From Acidobacteriota bacterium (lineage in GTDB: Bacteria; Acidobacteriota; Vicinamibacteria; Vicinamibacterales; CAVVIG01): a stretch of DNA of 64,000 nt. The first letter of the stretch is position 1; each line of letters opens with the position of its first letter. Location: contig JADZED010000035.1 of NCBI GenBank assembly GCA_020850715.1, positions 1-64,000 of the forward strand. Direction: 5' to 3'. The notes under the pieces are model-generated. The model had not been told where the DNA came from and ran no database searches. It saw only the letters and a list, made by a program, of their open reading frames with translations. Both the position numbers and the translations under genes were made by a program. This document shows, one piece after another, positions 17,396 through 25,210 of the stretch.

Positions 17396-17806
17396 ATGTA
17401 CTCCGTGACCAAACGCATCGACTTCTGCTACGGACACCGGCTGCTGGACTACGACGGCGTCTGCAAGCATCCGCACGGCCACAATGCCCTCGCCGAGATC
17501 GAGGTGCGGACCGACAATCTCGACAACCGCAACATGGTCTGCGACTTCAGCGACATCAAGCGCGTGGTCAAGGGATGGATCGACCGGGAGCTCGATCACA
17601 AGATGATCCTGCGGCACGACGATCCGCTCGTGAAGCCGCTCCAGGCGCTCGGCGAGCCGATCTTCATCGTCGACAGCAACCCGACGGTCGAGCGCATCGC
17701 GAAGCTGATCTTCGACCACGCGGTTTCGCAGGCGCTGCCGGTCGTGCGGGTGAAGGTCTGGGAGACGCCGACCGCCTTTGCGGAGTACCGCGGCGAGACG
17801 CGGTGA
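17396..17806 (+). CDS. queD: 6-carboxy-tetrahydropterin synthase (QueD)
   Basis: This 136-residue member of the PTPS family converts dihydroneopterin triphosphate to 6-carboxytetrahydropterin in the preQ0 pathway. The zinc histidines and catalytic cysteine are visible: FCYGHRL (His14), then GVCKHPHGHN (Cys23, His27, His29), and LDHKMIL further on. The CxxxHGH spacing is the QueD type rather than mammalian PTPS. It is coupled by a GTGA overlap to the downstream HAD phosphatase. Confidence 0.92.
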   Translation: MYSVTKRIDFCYGHRLLDYDGVCKHPHGHNALAEIEVRTDNLDNRNMVCDFSDIKRVVKGWIDRELDHKMILRHDDPLVKPLQALGEPIFIVDSNPTVERIAKLIFDHAVSQALPVVRVKVWETPTAFAEYRGETR

Positions 17807-18453
17807 GCTTCTCGCTGATCGTGTTCGATCTCGACGGCACGCTGGTCGATTCGCGCAAGGATCTGGCCGACGCCGCCAACGAGCTCCTCGCCCTGTCCGG
17901 CGCGGCGCCGCTGGCCGACGAGGCGATCGCCGGGATGATCGGCGAAGGCGCGCCGGCGCTGGTGTCCCGCGCGTTCGGCGCGGCCGGCATCGCGGCGCCG
18001 CCCGACGCGCTCGCACGCTTTCTCGACATCTACGATGCGCGCCTGCTCGCCCGCACGCAGCCCTACCCCGGGACGGCCGAAGCGCTGGCCGCGCTGTCGT
18101 CGCGTGCGGCGCTCGCCGTCCTCACCAACAAGCCGCTCGGCGCGACGCGCCGCATCCTCGCGGGTCTCGATTTCGCGAAGCACTTTGCGCCGCGGCGCGT
18201 GCTCGGCGGCGACGGTCCGCTGCCGCGCAAGCCCTCGCCCGACGGCCTGCAGTGGCTGATGGATGACGCGGGCGTCGCCTCCTCGGACACGCTGATGGTC
18301 GGCGATTCCGTGATCGACTGGCGCACCGCCCACAACGCCGGCGCGCACGCCTGCCTGGTTCGCTACGGGTTCGGGTTTGCCGGCCTTCCTCCCGGCTGTC
18401 TGACGGCCGGCGACCACGTGATCGACGCGCCCGCTGCGCTCCTCGATCTGTAG
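17803..18453 (+). CDS. HAD-superfamily phosphatase (phosphoglycolate phosphatase-like)
   Basis: This 216-residue HAD hydrolase shows motif I IVFDLDGTLVDS, motif II VLTNKP, the motif III lysine in PRKPSPDGLQ, and motif IV MVGDSVIDWRTA. The cap is alpha-helical, as in Gph. It starts with GTG overlapping the queD stop (GTGA). The substrate could be phosphoglycolate, or a phosphorylated intermediate in the neighbouring queuosine branch; the sequence does not decide. Confidence 0.87.
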   Translation: MSFSLIVFDLDGTLVDSRKDLADAANELLALSGAAPLADEAIAGMIGEGAPALVSRAFGAAGIAAPPDALARFLDIYDARLLARTQPYPGTAEALAALSSRAALAVLTNKPLGATRRILAGLDFAKHFAPRRVLGGDGPLPRKPSPDGLQWLMDDAGVASSDTLMVGDSVIDWRTAHNAGAHACLVRYGFGFAGLPPGCLTAGDHVIDAPAALLDL

Positions 18454-18632
18454 CGTTCCACTGCGTCACCTGCGAGCCCCTGTCCGCCTTCGCTGCAGGC
18501 TGCGCAGGCCGTCTCACCGAGACCATTCCTCCAGGCTGGCATCAGCATTGCTCAGGTAAGAGACTTCCTGCGGCGCGGACCGCCAAGCGCTGGTTACGGG
18601 AATGCCCCGCGGACCCGTAGAATAGCGGCCCT

Positions 18633-18961
18633 GTGCCGGCTGCGCTGAACAGGGGCCCGCGGCGCTCCAGCGGGCTGGTCGACCTGCTCGACCGGGTGTC
18701 GACAAGGAGCTCGTGGCGGCGGACGACATCAAGGCGCCGCAGGCCGAAGTCGAGCCGTTGACGATTCGCATCCGGCCGCCGATTTGTTCGATCGACCAGG
18801 CGGAGCAGATTGGTCTGGATTGGTGGACAAACGATCGCCATCCTTCGCCAGGCAGGCAGGCCCTGTCGGCCGAGAACGACGGACTGCGGACGCCGGGGCG
18901 CGCGCCCGAGCGGCAATTGATGGCCGTGGGCCGGCGCCGATCGCGCTCCGCCCAGCGATGA
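18633..18961 (+). pseudogene. gvpJ: gvpJ/gvpM-type gas vesicle protein, frameshifted
   Basis: From a GTG at 18633 the frame reads MPAALNRGPRRSSGLVDLL and DRV. It then loses one base near 18698 and continues in another frame as DKELVAADDIKAPQAEVEP, LTIRIRPPICSIDQAEQ and IGLDWWTNDR. Joined, this is the GvpA-related GvpJ/GvpM pattern ([12 protein letters not shown]...LLTIRIRLLIxSVDKAxxxGxDWW). Besides the frameshift, prolines replace residues that are normally leucine in the core strand, so the gene is dead rather than a sequencing slip alone. The bases before it (18454-18632) show no recognisable gene. Confidence 0.75.
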
Positions 18962-18982
18962 GCCGGCAGACAGGAGCCCTCG

Positions 18983-19315
18983 ATGCCCGTTGAGCGCGCC
19001 GCCAGCGGCGCGAGTCTGATAGACGTCCTCGATCGGGTCCTCGACAAGGGGATCGTGATCGACGCGTGGGTGAGGGTTTCGCTGGTGGGCATCGACCTGA
19101 TCACGGTCGAGGCGCGCGTCGTCGTCGCCTCCATCGACACGCATCTGAAGTACTCCGAAGCGGCGAGCCAGTCGATCCTCGTCGCGCGTTCTGCGGCCGG
19201 GAAGGCCTACGACGATCTCCTGGCCGAGAATGCTGCGCTCAGGGCGCAGCTCGGATCGGGTGGCCCGGCACGCCGCGCTGCCGTGAGCCGGCGCCGTGCA
19301 GCGTCACGCATCTAG
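18983..19315 (+). CDS. gvpA: gas vesicle structural protein GvpA
   Basis: This 110-residue protein begins with the near-invariant GvpA core: [20 protein letters not shown], then [20 protein letters not shown] and [11 protein letters not shown]. These form the amphipathic helix-strand-strand-helix that polymerises into the vesicle shell. A C-terminal extension of about 40 residues (heptad-like [16 protein letters not shown], then Arg-rich) exceeds the usual length of about 70. The core is intact, unlike its neighbours gvpJ and gvpG. The kinase gene that follows overlaps its end by about 20 nt if its first GTG is used. Confidence 0.92.
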   Translation: MPVERAASGASLIDVLDRVLDKGIVIDAWVRVSLVGIDLITVEARVVVASIDTHLKYSEAASQSILVARSAAGKAYDDLLAENAALRAQLGSGGPARRAAVSRRRAASRI

Positions 19316-21488
19316 GCGGTTCGGAGCCGCGCCGGCCGGCGGCTCGTCGCGCGTCGTGGCGGCGGGCGAGCGCCATGAGCAGCGGTATGCGTCTCGGCTG
19401 CGGCTGCTCGAGGGGTTCGTCGCGCGCACCGAGATCGCCGACTGCGCGCAGTTCGCGCTCGAATGGCTCGCCGACGTGCTCGCCGTCCCGCAGTCGCTCT
19501 GTCTCCTGAGGCCGTACGGCGCGCCGGGGCTTGCCACGATCGGCGTGCGCGGATTCACCGGCGCCGCGGCGTCGTTCGGCGTCACGCTCGACGAGCGGCA
19601 CAACCCGCTCGTCGCCGCCTTCACCGCGGGGAGCCCCGCCTTTCTCGCGGCCGCGCGCACGCCAGCGGAAAGCAGACGCCGCCCCCGGACGCCGTTCGGG
19701 GGCGCTCCTTTTCATGTGCTGCCGCTCGGCTCGCTGGGGATCGGCGAAGGGTCGATCGGGCTGCTGCTGGCCGCCGCCGAGGCGGACACGCCGCAGCCGG
19801 CGCTCTCCTGGTTCGCGACGATCCTCGGCCAGAAGCTCGACCAGATTCTGCGGCGGGAGGTGCTCGCCGAGATCGACCGCCGGCGCGGGCGCGAGCGCTC
19901 GCTGCTGTACAGCATCATCAATGCGGTCTCCGATCCCATCCTGCTGACCGACACCGACGGGCGGCTGCTCATCGCCAACGCGCGAGCGCTCACGCTGTTC
20001 ACCGCGGCCGAGGAAGAAAGCGAGGGACGCCGGGGCGCGGTGCGATTGAACAACATGCTGCTCTCCTCGGCCTTGTCGGGCAAGGCGATCGAAGAGACCG
20101 GATCCATGCGCCGCGAGCTGCTGCTGGTGAATCCGGTCGACGGCTCGGACCTGCTGTTCGAGCTGCTCGGCATGGTGACCGAGGATCCACGGCAGGGCAG
20201 CGGCATTGTCTCGGTGCTCCGCAACGTGACCGATCTGCGGCGCGCCGAAGAGGAGCTCGAGAAGAACTACCGCCGCACCCTGGCGGCCGAAGCGAAGGCC
20301 CACGCCGAGAGCGATCGCCTCAACCTGATCATCGACTCGGTCGCCGACCCGATCGTGGTCACCGACGCGTCGGGCGCCATCTCGATGATGAACGCGCCAG
20401 CCGAACGCCTCTTCACGGTCGGAGGCGGTGACGGCGGCCTCGCGCAGCGCGCGGTGCAGACCAACCATGCGCAGTTCTCGTCGTTCATCGCCGGGATGCT
20501 CGTCAACGCCGATCAACGGCGCGTCGGCGAGATCACGCTGAAGGATCCGCTGGCAGGCGAGGAGATGCCGGTCGAGGCGATCGCCGGCAGGATCCTGTCG
20601 GAACAACGCGAGTTGATGGCCGTGGTCACGATCCTGCACGACCGGCGGGAAGCGATCGAGCGGGCCAACCTGTACGAACAGCTCAAGCGGGCTTCCGGCG
20701 AGCTCGAGCGCAAGATCCAGGCAGCCACGGCCGACATCGCCCATCAGAACGAGCTCCTGCGCCGCCAGGCCGTCGAGCTCGAGCAGGCGTCGGCGCTCAA
20801 GACGCAGTTCCTCGCCAACATGTCGCACGAGTTCAGGACGCCGCTGAACGCGATGCTCGGCTACACCTCGATGCTGCTTCAGGGGGTCGCGGGCCCCATC
20901 GACGGCCCGGTGACGCGCCAGCTCTCGCGCATCGAGTCCAACGGCCGCCACCTGCTCACGATCATCAACGAGATACTCGACATCTCGCGGATCGAGGCCG
21001 GCCGGATGCCGATGAAGGTTGCGCGGGTCGATATCCGCGCCCTGGTGGCCGAGGCGCGGGCCGAGCTCGAGCCGATCATCGCGCGCTCGAAGCTCCGCGT
21101 GACGATCGACATCGCGCCAGACGTCCGTCCGCCGGTCACCGATCGCCAGAAGGTGAAGCAGATCCTGCTGAACCTCCTGAACAACGCGATCAAGTTCACG
21201 CACGAGGGAAGCGTGATCGTCGCCGTGCGCCAGGACGCCGCGGCGCGTACGCTCTCGCTGTCGGTCGCCGACACCGGGATCGGGATCGCAGCGGCCGACC
21301 ACGATCGGATCTTCGAGGATTTCAGGCAGCTCGACAACAGCTCGACCCGTGCCTACGGCGGCACCGGGCTCGGCCTCTCGATCTGCCGCCGGCTCGCGCA
21401 GATGCTCGGCGGCCGGATCGCCGTCGAGAGCGCGGTCGGCAAGGGGTCGGTCTTCACGCTGACGCTGCCGCTCAGAGGCTCACGATGA
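19296..21488 (+). CDS. GAF/PAS hybrid sensor histidine kinase in gas-vesicle locus
   Basis: This 730-residue soluble kinase has a GAF-like domain (about 30-170), two PAS domains (about 200-310 and 330-450), and a coiled coil ([20 protein letters not shown]). HisKA follows, with the phospho-histidine in [20 protein letters not shown] near residue 510, and then HATPase with [20 protein letters not shown] and [13 protein letters not shown]. No transmembrane segment is evident. It starts at GTG 19296 or GTG 19356; neither has a clear ribosome site. It is translationally coupled (ATGA) to the response regulator and sits between gvpA and gvpF, so it may once have tuned buoyancy or stress output. 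Confidence 0.9.
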   Translation: MQRHASRRFGAAPAGGSSRVVAAGERHEQRYASRLRLLEGFVARTEIADCAQFALEWLADVLAVPQSLCLLRPYGAPGLATIGVRGFTGAAASFGVTLDERHNPLVAAFTAGSPAFLAAARTPAESRRRPRTPFGGAPFHVLPLGSLGIGEGSIGLLLAAAEADTPQPALSWFATILGQKLDQILRREVLAEIDRRRGRERSLLYSIINAVSDPILLTDTDGRLLIANARALTLFTAAEEESEGRRGAVRLNNMLLSSALSGKAIEETGSMRRELLLVNPVDGSDLLFELLGMVTEDPRQGSGIVSVLRNVTDLRRAEEELEKNYRRTLAAEAKAHAESDRLNLIIDSVADPIVVTDASGAISMMNAPAERLFTVGGGDGGLAQRAVQTNHAQFSSFIAGMLVNADQRRVGEITLKDPLAGEEMPVEAIAGRILSEQRELMAVVTILHDRREAIERANLYEQLKRASGELERKIQAATADIAHQNELLRRQAVELEQASALKTQFLANMSHEFRTPLNAMLGYTSMLLQGVAGPIDGPVTRQLSRIESNGRHLLTIINEILDISRIEAGRMPMKVARVDIRALVAEARAELEPIIARSKLRVTIDIAPDVRPPVTDRQKVKQILLNLLNNAIKFTHEGSVIVAVRQDAAARTLSLSVADTGIGIAAADHDRIFEDFRQLDNSSTRAYGGTGLGLSICRRLAQMLGGRIAVESAVGKGSVFTLTLPLRGSR

Positions 21489-21916
21489 AGAATGCGACGC
21501 GGACGCCGCGCGTGCTGCTGGTCGACGACTATCCCGACGCGCGCGAGATGTACAGCGAGTATCTCCAGTTCTCCGGCTTCGAGGTCGTCGAGGCCGGCAA
21601 CGGCATGGAGGCGCTGCAGCGCGCCCTCGACTCGCCGCCCGACATCATCCTCATGGATCTGTCGCTGCCCGTGATGGACGGCTGGGAAGCCACCCGCCGC
21701 CTGAAGGCCGACCCGCGCACCGCGCAGATCCCGGTCGTGGCGCTCACCGGCCACGCCCTCGCCGGCATCTCGGAGGGAGCCAGGAAGGCCGGCTGCGACG
21801 CCTTCGTCACCAAACCATGCCTGCCAGACGAGCTCGTCCGCGAGATCCGCAGGATCCTCGACACCAGTCCATCGTCGGCGGCCAGGAAGAATCGCAGGAG
21901 CGGCAAACATGCGTAA
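21485..21916 (+). CDS. single-domain response regulator
   Basis: This 143-residue CheY-like receiver has no output domain. The acidic pair is in VLLVDDYPDARE, the phospho-acceptor aspartate in DIILMDLSLPVMDGWEATRR, the conserved Thr in VALTGHA and the Lys in FVTKPCLPDEL. A basic tail (AARKNRRSGKHA) follows. It is coupled to the preceding kinase by ATGA and overlaps gvpF by 8 nt, so kinase, regulator and gvpF are almost certainly expressed together. Confidence 0.92.
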   Translation: MKNATRTPRVLLVDDYPDAREMYSEYLQFSGFEVVEAGNGMEALQRALDSPPDIILMDLSLPVMDGWEATRRLKADPRTAQIPVVALTGHALAGISEGARKAGCDAFVTKPCLPDELVREIRRILDTSPSSAARKNRRSGKHA

Positions 21917-22880
21917 AGCAGCCGGCAGTGCACGGACACGATCACGAGGGCGGACCATGGCCGTTCTGCCGAAGACGGCCGCCGGGCGCGTCGCCCGCCA
22001 GGCCAGGCCGCGGGCCAACGGCAGGCCGGAGTCAAGGGCCGCCCGCGCCTCCGCAAACGCGCCGGCGCCCGCGTCGCGCCGGGCGGCGGCTCCCCTGGCC
22101 GGCCCGGCCGAACCCACCCAGGCCGCTGCGACCCATCGCAGCAAGTACGTCTACTGCATCGTCGAGGCGCCGGAGCCCCTGCAATTCGGCGCGATCGGCA
22201 TCGGCGCCGCGCCGTCCGAAGTGTACACGGTGCACTACCGCAACCTGGCGGCGATCGTCTCCGACGCTCCGATCGAGACGCTCGACTCGACGCGCGAGCA
22301 CGTGCTCGCGCACGAGCGCGTCAACGAGACCGTCATGCGCGAACACACGGTCATCCCGATGTCGTTCGGCACGATCTTCAAGACGCGCGAGGACATCGTC
22401 GAACTGCTGCGATCGGCGGCCGGCGCGTTCTGCGACGTGCTGAACAAGATGCAGAACAAGCTCGAATTCGGCCTGAAGGTGCTCTGGGACCGCGATCAGG
22501 CGGTTCGCGAGATCGAGACCGTCGACCAGGACATCAGCCGCCTGAAGACCGAGATCTCGATTCAGAAGGGACCGACCTACTTCGCGCGCATGCAGTACGG
22601 CCGGCTCGTCGACGCGGCGCTGCAGACGCGATCCGAGGCCTACCTGGCCGAGATCCTCCGGCAGCTCCGCGAGGTCGCCGTCGCCTCGCGGATCAACAGA
22701 CCGATTGGCGACAGGATGATCATGAACGCCGCATTCCTGATCTCGCGCGACCAGGAGAGCGCCTTCGACGCGCGTCTGAAGGCGATTGCGGCGAAGTTCG
22801 ACAAGCTCACCTTCAGGTACTCCGGTCCGTGGCCGCCCTACAACTTCGTCAACATCCGCCTCAAGCTGGAACGCGCATGA
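21909..22880 (+). CDS. gvpF: gas vesicle protein GvpF/GvpL
   Basis: This 323-residue protein has a basic, Ala/Pro-rich N-terminal extension of about 75 residues before the GvpL/F domain begins at KYVYCIVEAPEP. Family blocks are VYTVHYRNLAAIVSDAP, HERVNETVMREHTVIPMSFG, TIFKTREDIVELL and PWPPYNFVNIRLKLE at the end. GvpF/L are accessory proteins for nucleation or assembly of the GvpA shell. An internal ATG at 21957 is an alternative start, but neither start removes the extension. It is the only intact assembly factor left in this locus. Confidence 0.9.
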   Translation: MRKAAGSARTRSRGRTMAVLPKTAAGRVARQARPRANGRPESRAARASANAPAPASRRAAAPLAGPAEPTQAAATHRSKYVYCIVEAPEPLQFGAIGIGAAPSEVYTVHYRNLAAIVSDAPIETLDSTREHVLAHERVNETVMREHTVIPMSFGTIFKTREDIVELLRSAAGAFCDVLNKMQNKLEFGLKVLWDRDQAVREIETVDQDISRLKTEISIQKGPTYFARMQYGRLVDAALQTRSEAYLAEILRQLREVAVASRINRPIGDRMIMNAAFLISRDQESAFDARLKAIAAKFDKLTFRYSGPWPPYNFVNIRLKLERA

Positions 22881-22947
22881 CTCCACGTCATCGCGCCGGT
22901 CCGCCGTCCCGCTATCCCGCACGCCGGCGCTTCCGCAGCCTGCTCCG

Positions 22948-23247
22948 GTGTTCGTCGTCGACAGCCTGCTGATCGGATAGATCCGCTTCGTCCTCGACAA
23001 GGCCGCCGCGGCGGCAGAGGCCGGACGGAACGGCGAGGCGGCGCCGCGGGAGCGGCTGCTCGCGGCGCAGATGCGGCTCGAACTGGGAGAGACGTCCAAC
23101 GACGAGTACGCGGCGGCCGATATGCACATCCTCGCGCGCAGTCGCGAGCTCCGCGGACTCGGGCACGGTCCGATCCCGATGTCGCCTGGAGACGGATTTC
23201 TGGCGTCGACAAGCGGGGTCAAGCGCGATCGTCGGGCTGGGTGCTGA
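22948..23247 (+). pseudogene. gvpG: gvpG-like gas vesicle gene with premature amber codon
   Basis: A frame starting at GTG 22948 reads VFVVDSLLIG, meets TAG at 22978-22980, and then continues uninterrupted as IRFVLDKAAAAAEAGRNGEA and LLAAQMRLELGETSNDEYAA to TGA at 23245. This matches the GvpG-type pattern (VDSLLxGGIRFVLDK...LLAAQMRLELGEIxxxEF). Only this one lesion was found, so inactivation may be recent, or expression may depend on readthrough. It lies 68 nt after gvpF in the same direction. Confidence 0.72.
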
Positions 23248-23306
23248 GGAGGAGAACGAGGGCCGAAGGCGGCTGGGGCCAGCCGGTCCGGAACGCCGAG
23301 CGCTGG

Positions 23307-23975
23307 TCAGGCCGGTTCGACCAGCAGTTTCGAGGCGGCGCGCGCGCCAATCGTGATGCGTCGCTGATCCTTGGCGCACAGCTGGACGGCATCGGCGGCC
23401 GCATCGCGCGAGTCGACCCGGACGGTCTGGCCGGGCTTGAGCTCGTTGGTCTCGACGAATCGGAGGAAGACGGGATCCTGGTCGGCGATGCGCGTGATGC
23501 GGAGCGGCGTATCGAGCGGACAGGTGAGCAGGCTCTCGAGCGCGGGGCTGGCGATTGCGCCTTCGGGGTTGGGGATCGGATCGCCGTGCGGATCGCGGGT
23601 CGGGTTGCCGAGCATGTCATCGATGCGCTGAATCAGCCGCTCCGAGACGACATGTTCCAGCAGCTCTGCCTCTTCGTGCACTTCGGCCCAGCTCATGCCC
23701 ATCACCTGCACCAGAAACAGCTCTACGAGCCGATGCCTGCGAAGAACGAGCCCTGCGAGCTTCTCGCCCGCGGCGCTCAGCCGTACGCCGCTGTAGGGCT
23801 CGTACTCGACCAGCCCCGACTCCGCCAGGGCCTTCACCATCGTCGTCGCCGTGCCGGGCGTGACGCCGACCGCCGACGCGACCTGCCCCATCGGCACCAG
23901 CGCTCCCACCCCGAGCGCCGACTGACCCTGATAAATCGCCTTCAGGTAGTTCTCGACCGTGCTGGACGGGAGCAT
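23307..23975 (-). CDS. DtxR/MntR-family metal-dependent repressor
   Basis: This 222-residue protein has an N-terminal winged helix (MGQVASAVGVTPGTATTMVK), a metal-binding and dimer domain (VEYEPYSGVRLSAAGEKLA, LVLRRHRLVELFL, WAEVHEEAELLEHVVSERL) and a C-terminal FeoA/SH3-like domain (LKPGQTVRVDSRDAAADAV). This is the IdeR/DtxR three-domain layout. Whether it senses iron or manganese cannot be decided. It is divergent from ubiE with only 20 bp between starts, so binding there would affect both genes. Confidence 0.88.
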   Translation of the reverse strand: MLPSSTVENYLKAIYQGQSALGVGALVPMGQVASAVGVTPGTATTMVKALAESGLVEYEPYSGVRLSAAGEKLAGLVLRRHRLVELFLVQVMGMSWAEVHEEAELLEHVVSERLIQRIDDMLGNPTRDPHGDPIPNPEGAIASPALESLLTCPLDTPLRITRIADQDPVFLRFVETNELKPGQTVRVDSRDAAADAVQLCAKDQRRITIGARAASKLLVEPA

Positions 23976-23995
23976 GGGAGACTATTATCCGACAG

Positions 23996-24718
23996 ATGTC
24001 CGTACGCGACGCGATCGCGACGCCCGCGGGGAAACGGCAATACGTGCGCGCGCTCTTTGCGACGGTTGCCGATCGCTACGATCTGATGACGCGCCTGCTC
24101 TCGTACGGCCAGGACCGGCGCTGGAAGCGGCGCCTCGCCGCGATGGCGTCGCCGGGCCCGCGCCTGCGGGCGCTCGATCTCGCGACCGGAACCGGCGACA
24201 TTGCGTTCGCGCTCGCGGGATGCGGCGCCGCGGTCGTGGGCCTCGACATCACGCCCCGCATGGTGGAACTGGCGCGCGCGAAAGCCGCCCGCCCCTCGTC
24301 CCGCCCCCGGCGTCCGCCGCGGTTCCTCGTCGGCGACATGCTCGCGCTGCCGTTCCCGGCGCGCAGCTTCGATCTCGTGACGACGGGCTATGGGCTGCGC
24401 AACGCGGCCGATCTTCCGTGCGCGGTCGACGAGATTCGCCGGGTGCTCCGGCCCGGCGGACGGCTGCTGTCGCTCGATTTCAATCGCCCCTCGAACCCGA
24501 TCCTCCGATCGGCCTGGCTCACGTATCTCTCGATCGCCGGCGGGATCGCCGGGTGGGTGCTGCACCGCGATCCCGATACGTACCGGTATATTCCTGCCTC
24601 GATCCGCGCCTATCCGGGCGCCGACGGCGTCGCGCGCCTCATGCGGGCGAGGGGTTTCACGCGGATCGCCTGTCATCGCGTGCTCGGCGGGCTCATGGCG
24701 ATACACGATGCAGCTTGA
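23996..24718 (+). CDS. ubiE: demethylmenaquinone/ubiquinone methyltransferase
   Basis: This 240-residue class-I methyltransferase of the UbiE/MenG family methylates the quinone ring. SAM motif I is LRALDLATGTGDIAFAL. The family signatures TPRMVELARAK, VTTGYGLRNAADL and RVLRPGGRLLSLDF are clear, as is the N-terminal FATVADRYDLMTRLLSYGQD. Because mqnB and mqnD occur in the window, the substrate here is most likely demethylmenaquinone. The downstream gene overlaps it by 11 nt. Confidence 0.93.
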   Translation: MSVRDAIATPAGKRQYVRALFATVADRYDLMTRLLSYGQDRRWKRRLAAMASPGPRLRALDLATGTGDIAFALAGCGAAVVGLDITPRMVELARAKAARPSSRPRRPPRFLVGDMLALPFPARSFDLVTTGYGLRNAADLPCAVDEIRRVLRPGGRLLSLDFNRPSNPILRSAWLTYLSIAGGIAGWVLHRDPDTYRYIPASIRAYPGADGVARLMRARGFTRIACHRVLGGLMAIHDAA

Positions 24719-25136
24719 TCGGACCAACTGGTCGGGAGAAGGCGAGTTCACGGGGCGACTGCTCGATCGGATGCAGCAGCTCCCGGGCGTGCAACTCCTG
24801 CGCGTGGAAGACGCGCCGGCGACCCGTGCCGAGGCCGACTACAATTTCATCAGCAACGAAATCTTCGTGACGTTTGCCGTCGAGGTGCGCCGCGAGCCGT
24901 CCCGGCGCCTCGGGATCCTGCCGGCCACGAAAGCGGTGGCGCGGAAGGCGATGACGCTCGCCGATCTCGAGCAGGCGCTCGCCGGACTGGACGATGTCGG
25001 GCCGCCCGATTACTCCGACGACGGGATGATGCAGTATCTCCGCGCAGAGCGGATCATCCCGCCCTACCAGACGCGCGGCTTCAAGCTGGTCGAGCTCGTG
25101 CGGATCTACGAAGCTGGTTCGCCGCGCCGCGCCTAA
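24708..25136 (+). CDS. conserved hypothetical protein after ubiE
   Basis: I do not recognise this 142-residue protein. It has no signal peptide or membrane segment. ADYNFISNEIFVTFAVEVRR and YLRAERIIPPYQTRGFKLVE look like ordered alpha/beta regions. It overlaps ubiE by 11 nt and so is cotranscribed with it. Codon use is like its neighbours, which supports a real gene. Confidence 0.68.
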   Translation: MQLDRTNWSGEGEFTGRLLDRMQQLPGVQLLRVEDAPATRAEADYNFISNEIFVTFAVEVRREPSRRLGILPATKAVARKAMTLADLEQALAGLDDVGPPDYSDDGMMQYLRAERIIPPYQTRGFKLVELVRIYEAGSPRRA

Positions 25137-25210
25137 TGCCGCGAAGTGCTCACGCCGACACTCAGCTCGAGCCCAGACTCTCGCCGGTGCGAGGGTGTGC
25201 ACGGATGTAA

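Noticed and set aside
16595-18016. Long N-terminal extension of QueC
   Set aside because: The extension overlaps queD and the HAD gene on the other strand, and QueC homology begins at 17272.
18542-19144. Minus-strand open frames across gvpJ and gvpA
   Set aside because: Codon composition is poor, and the plus strand reads as gas-vesicle proteins.
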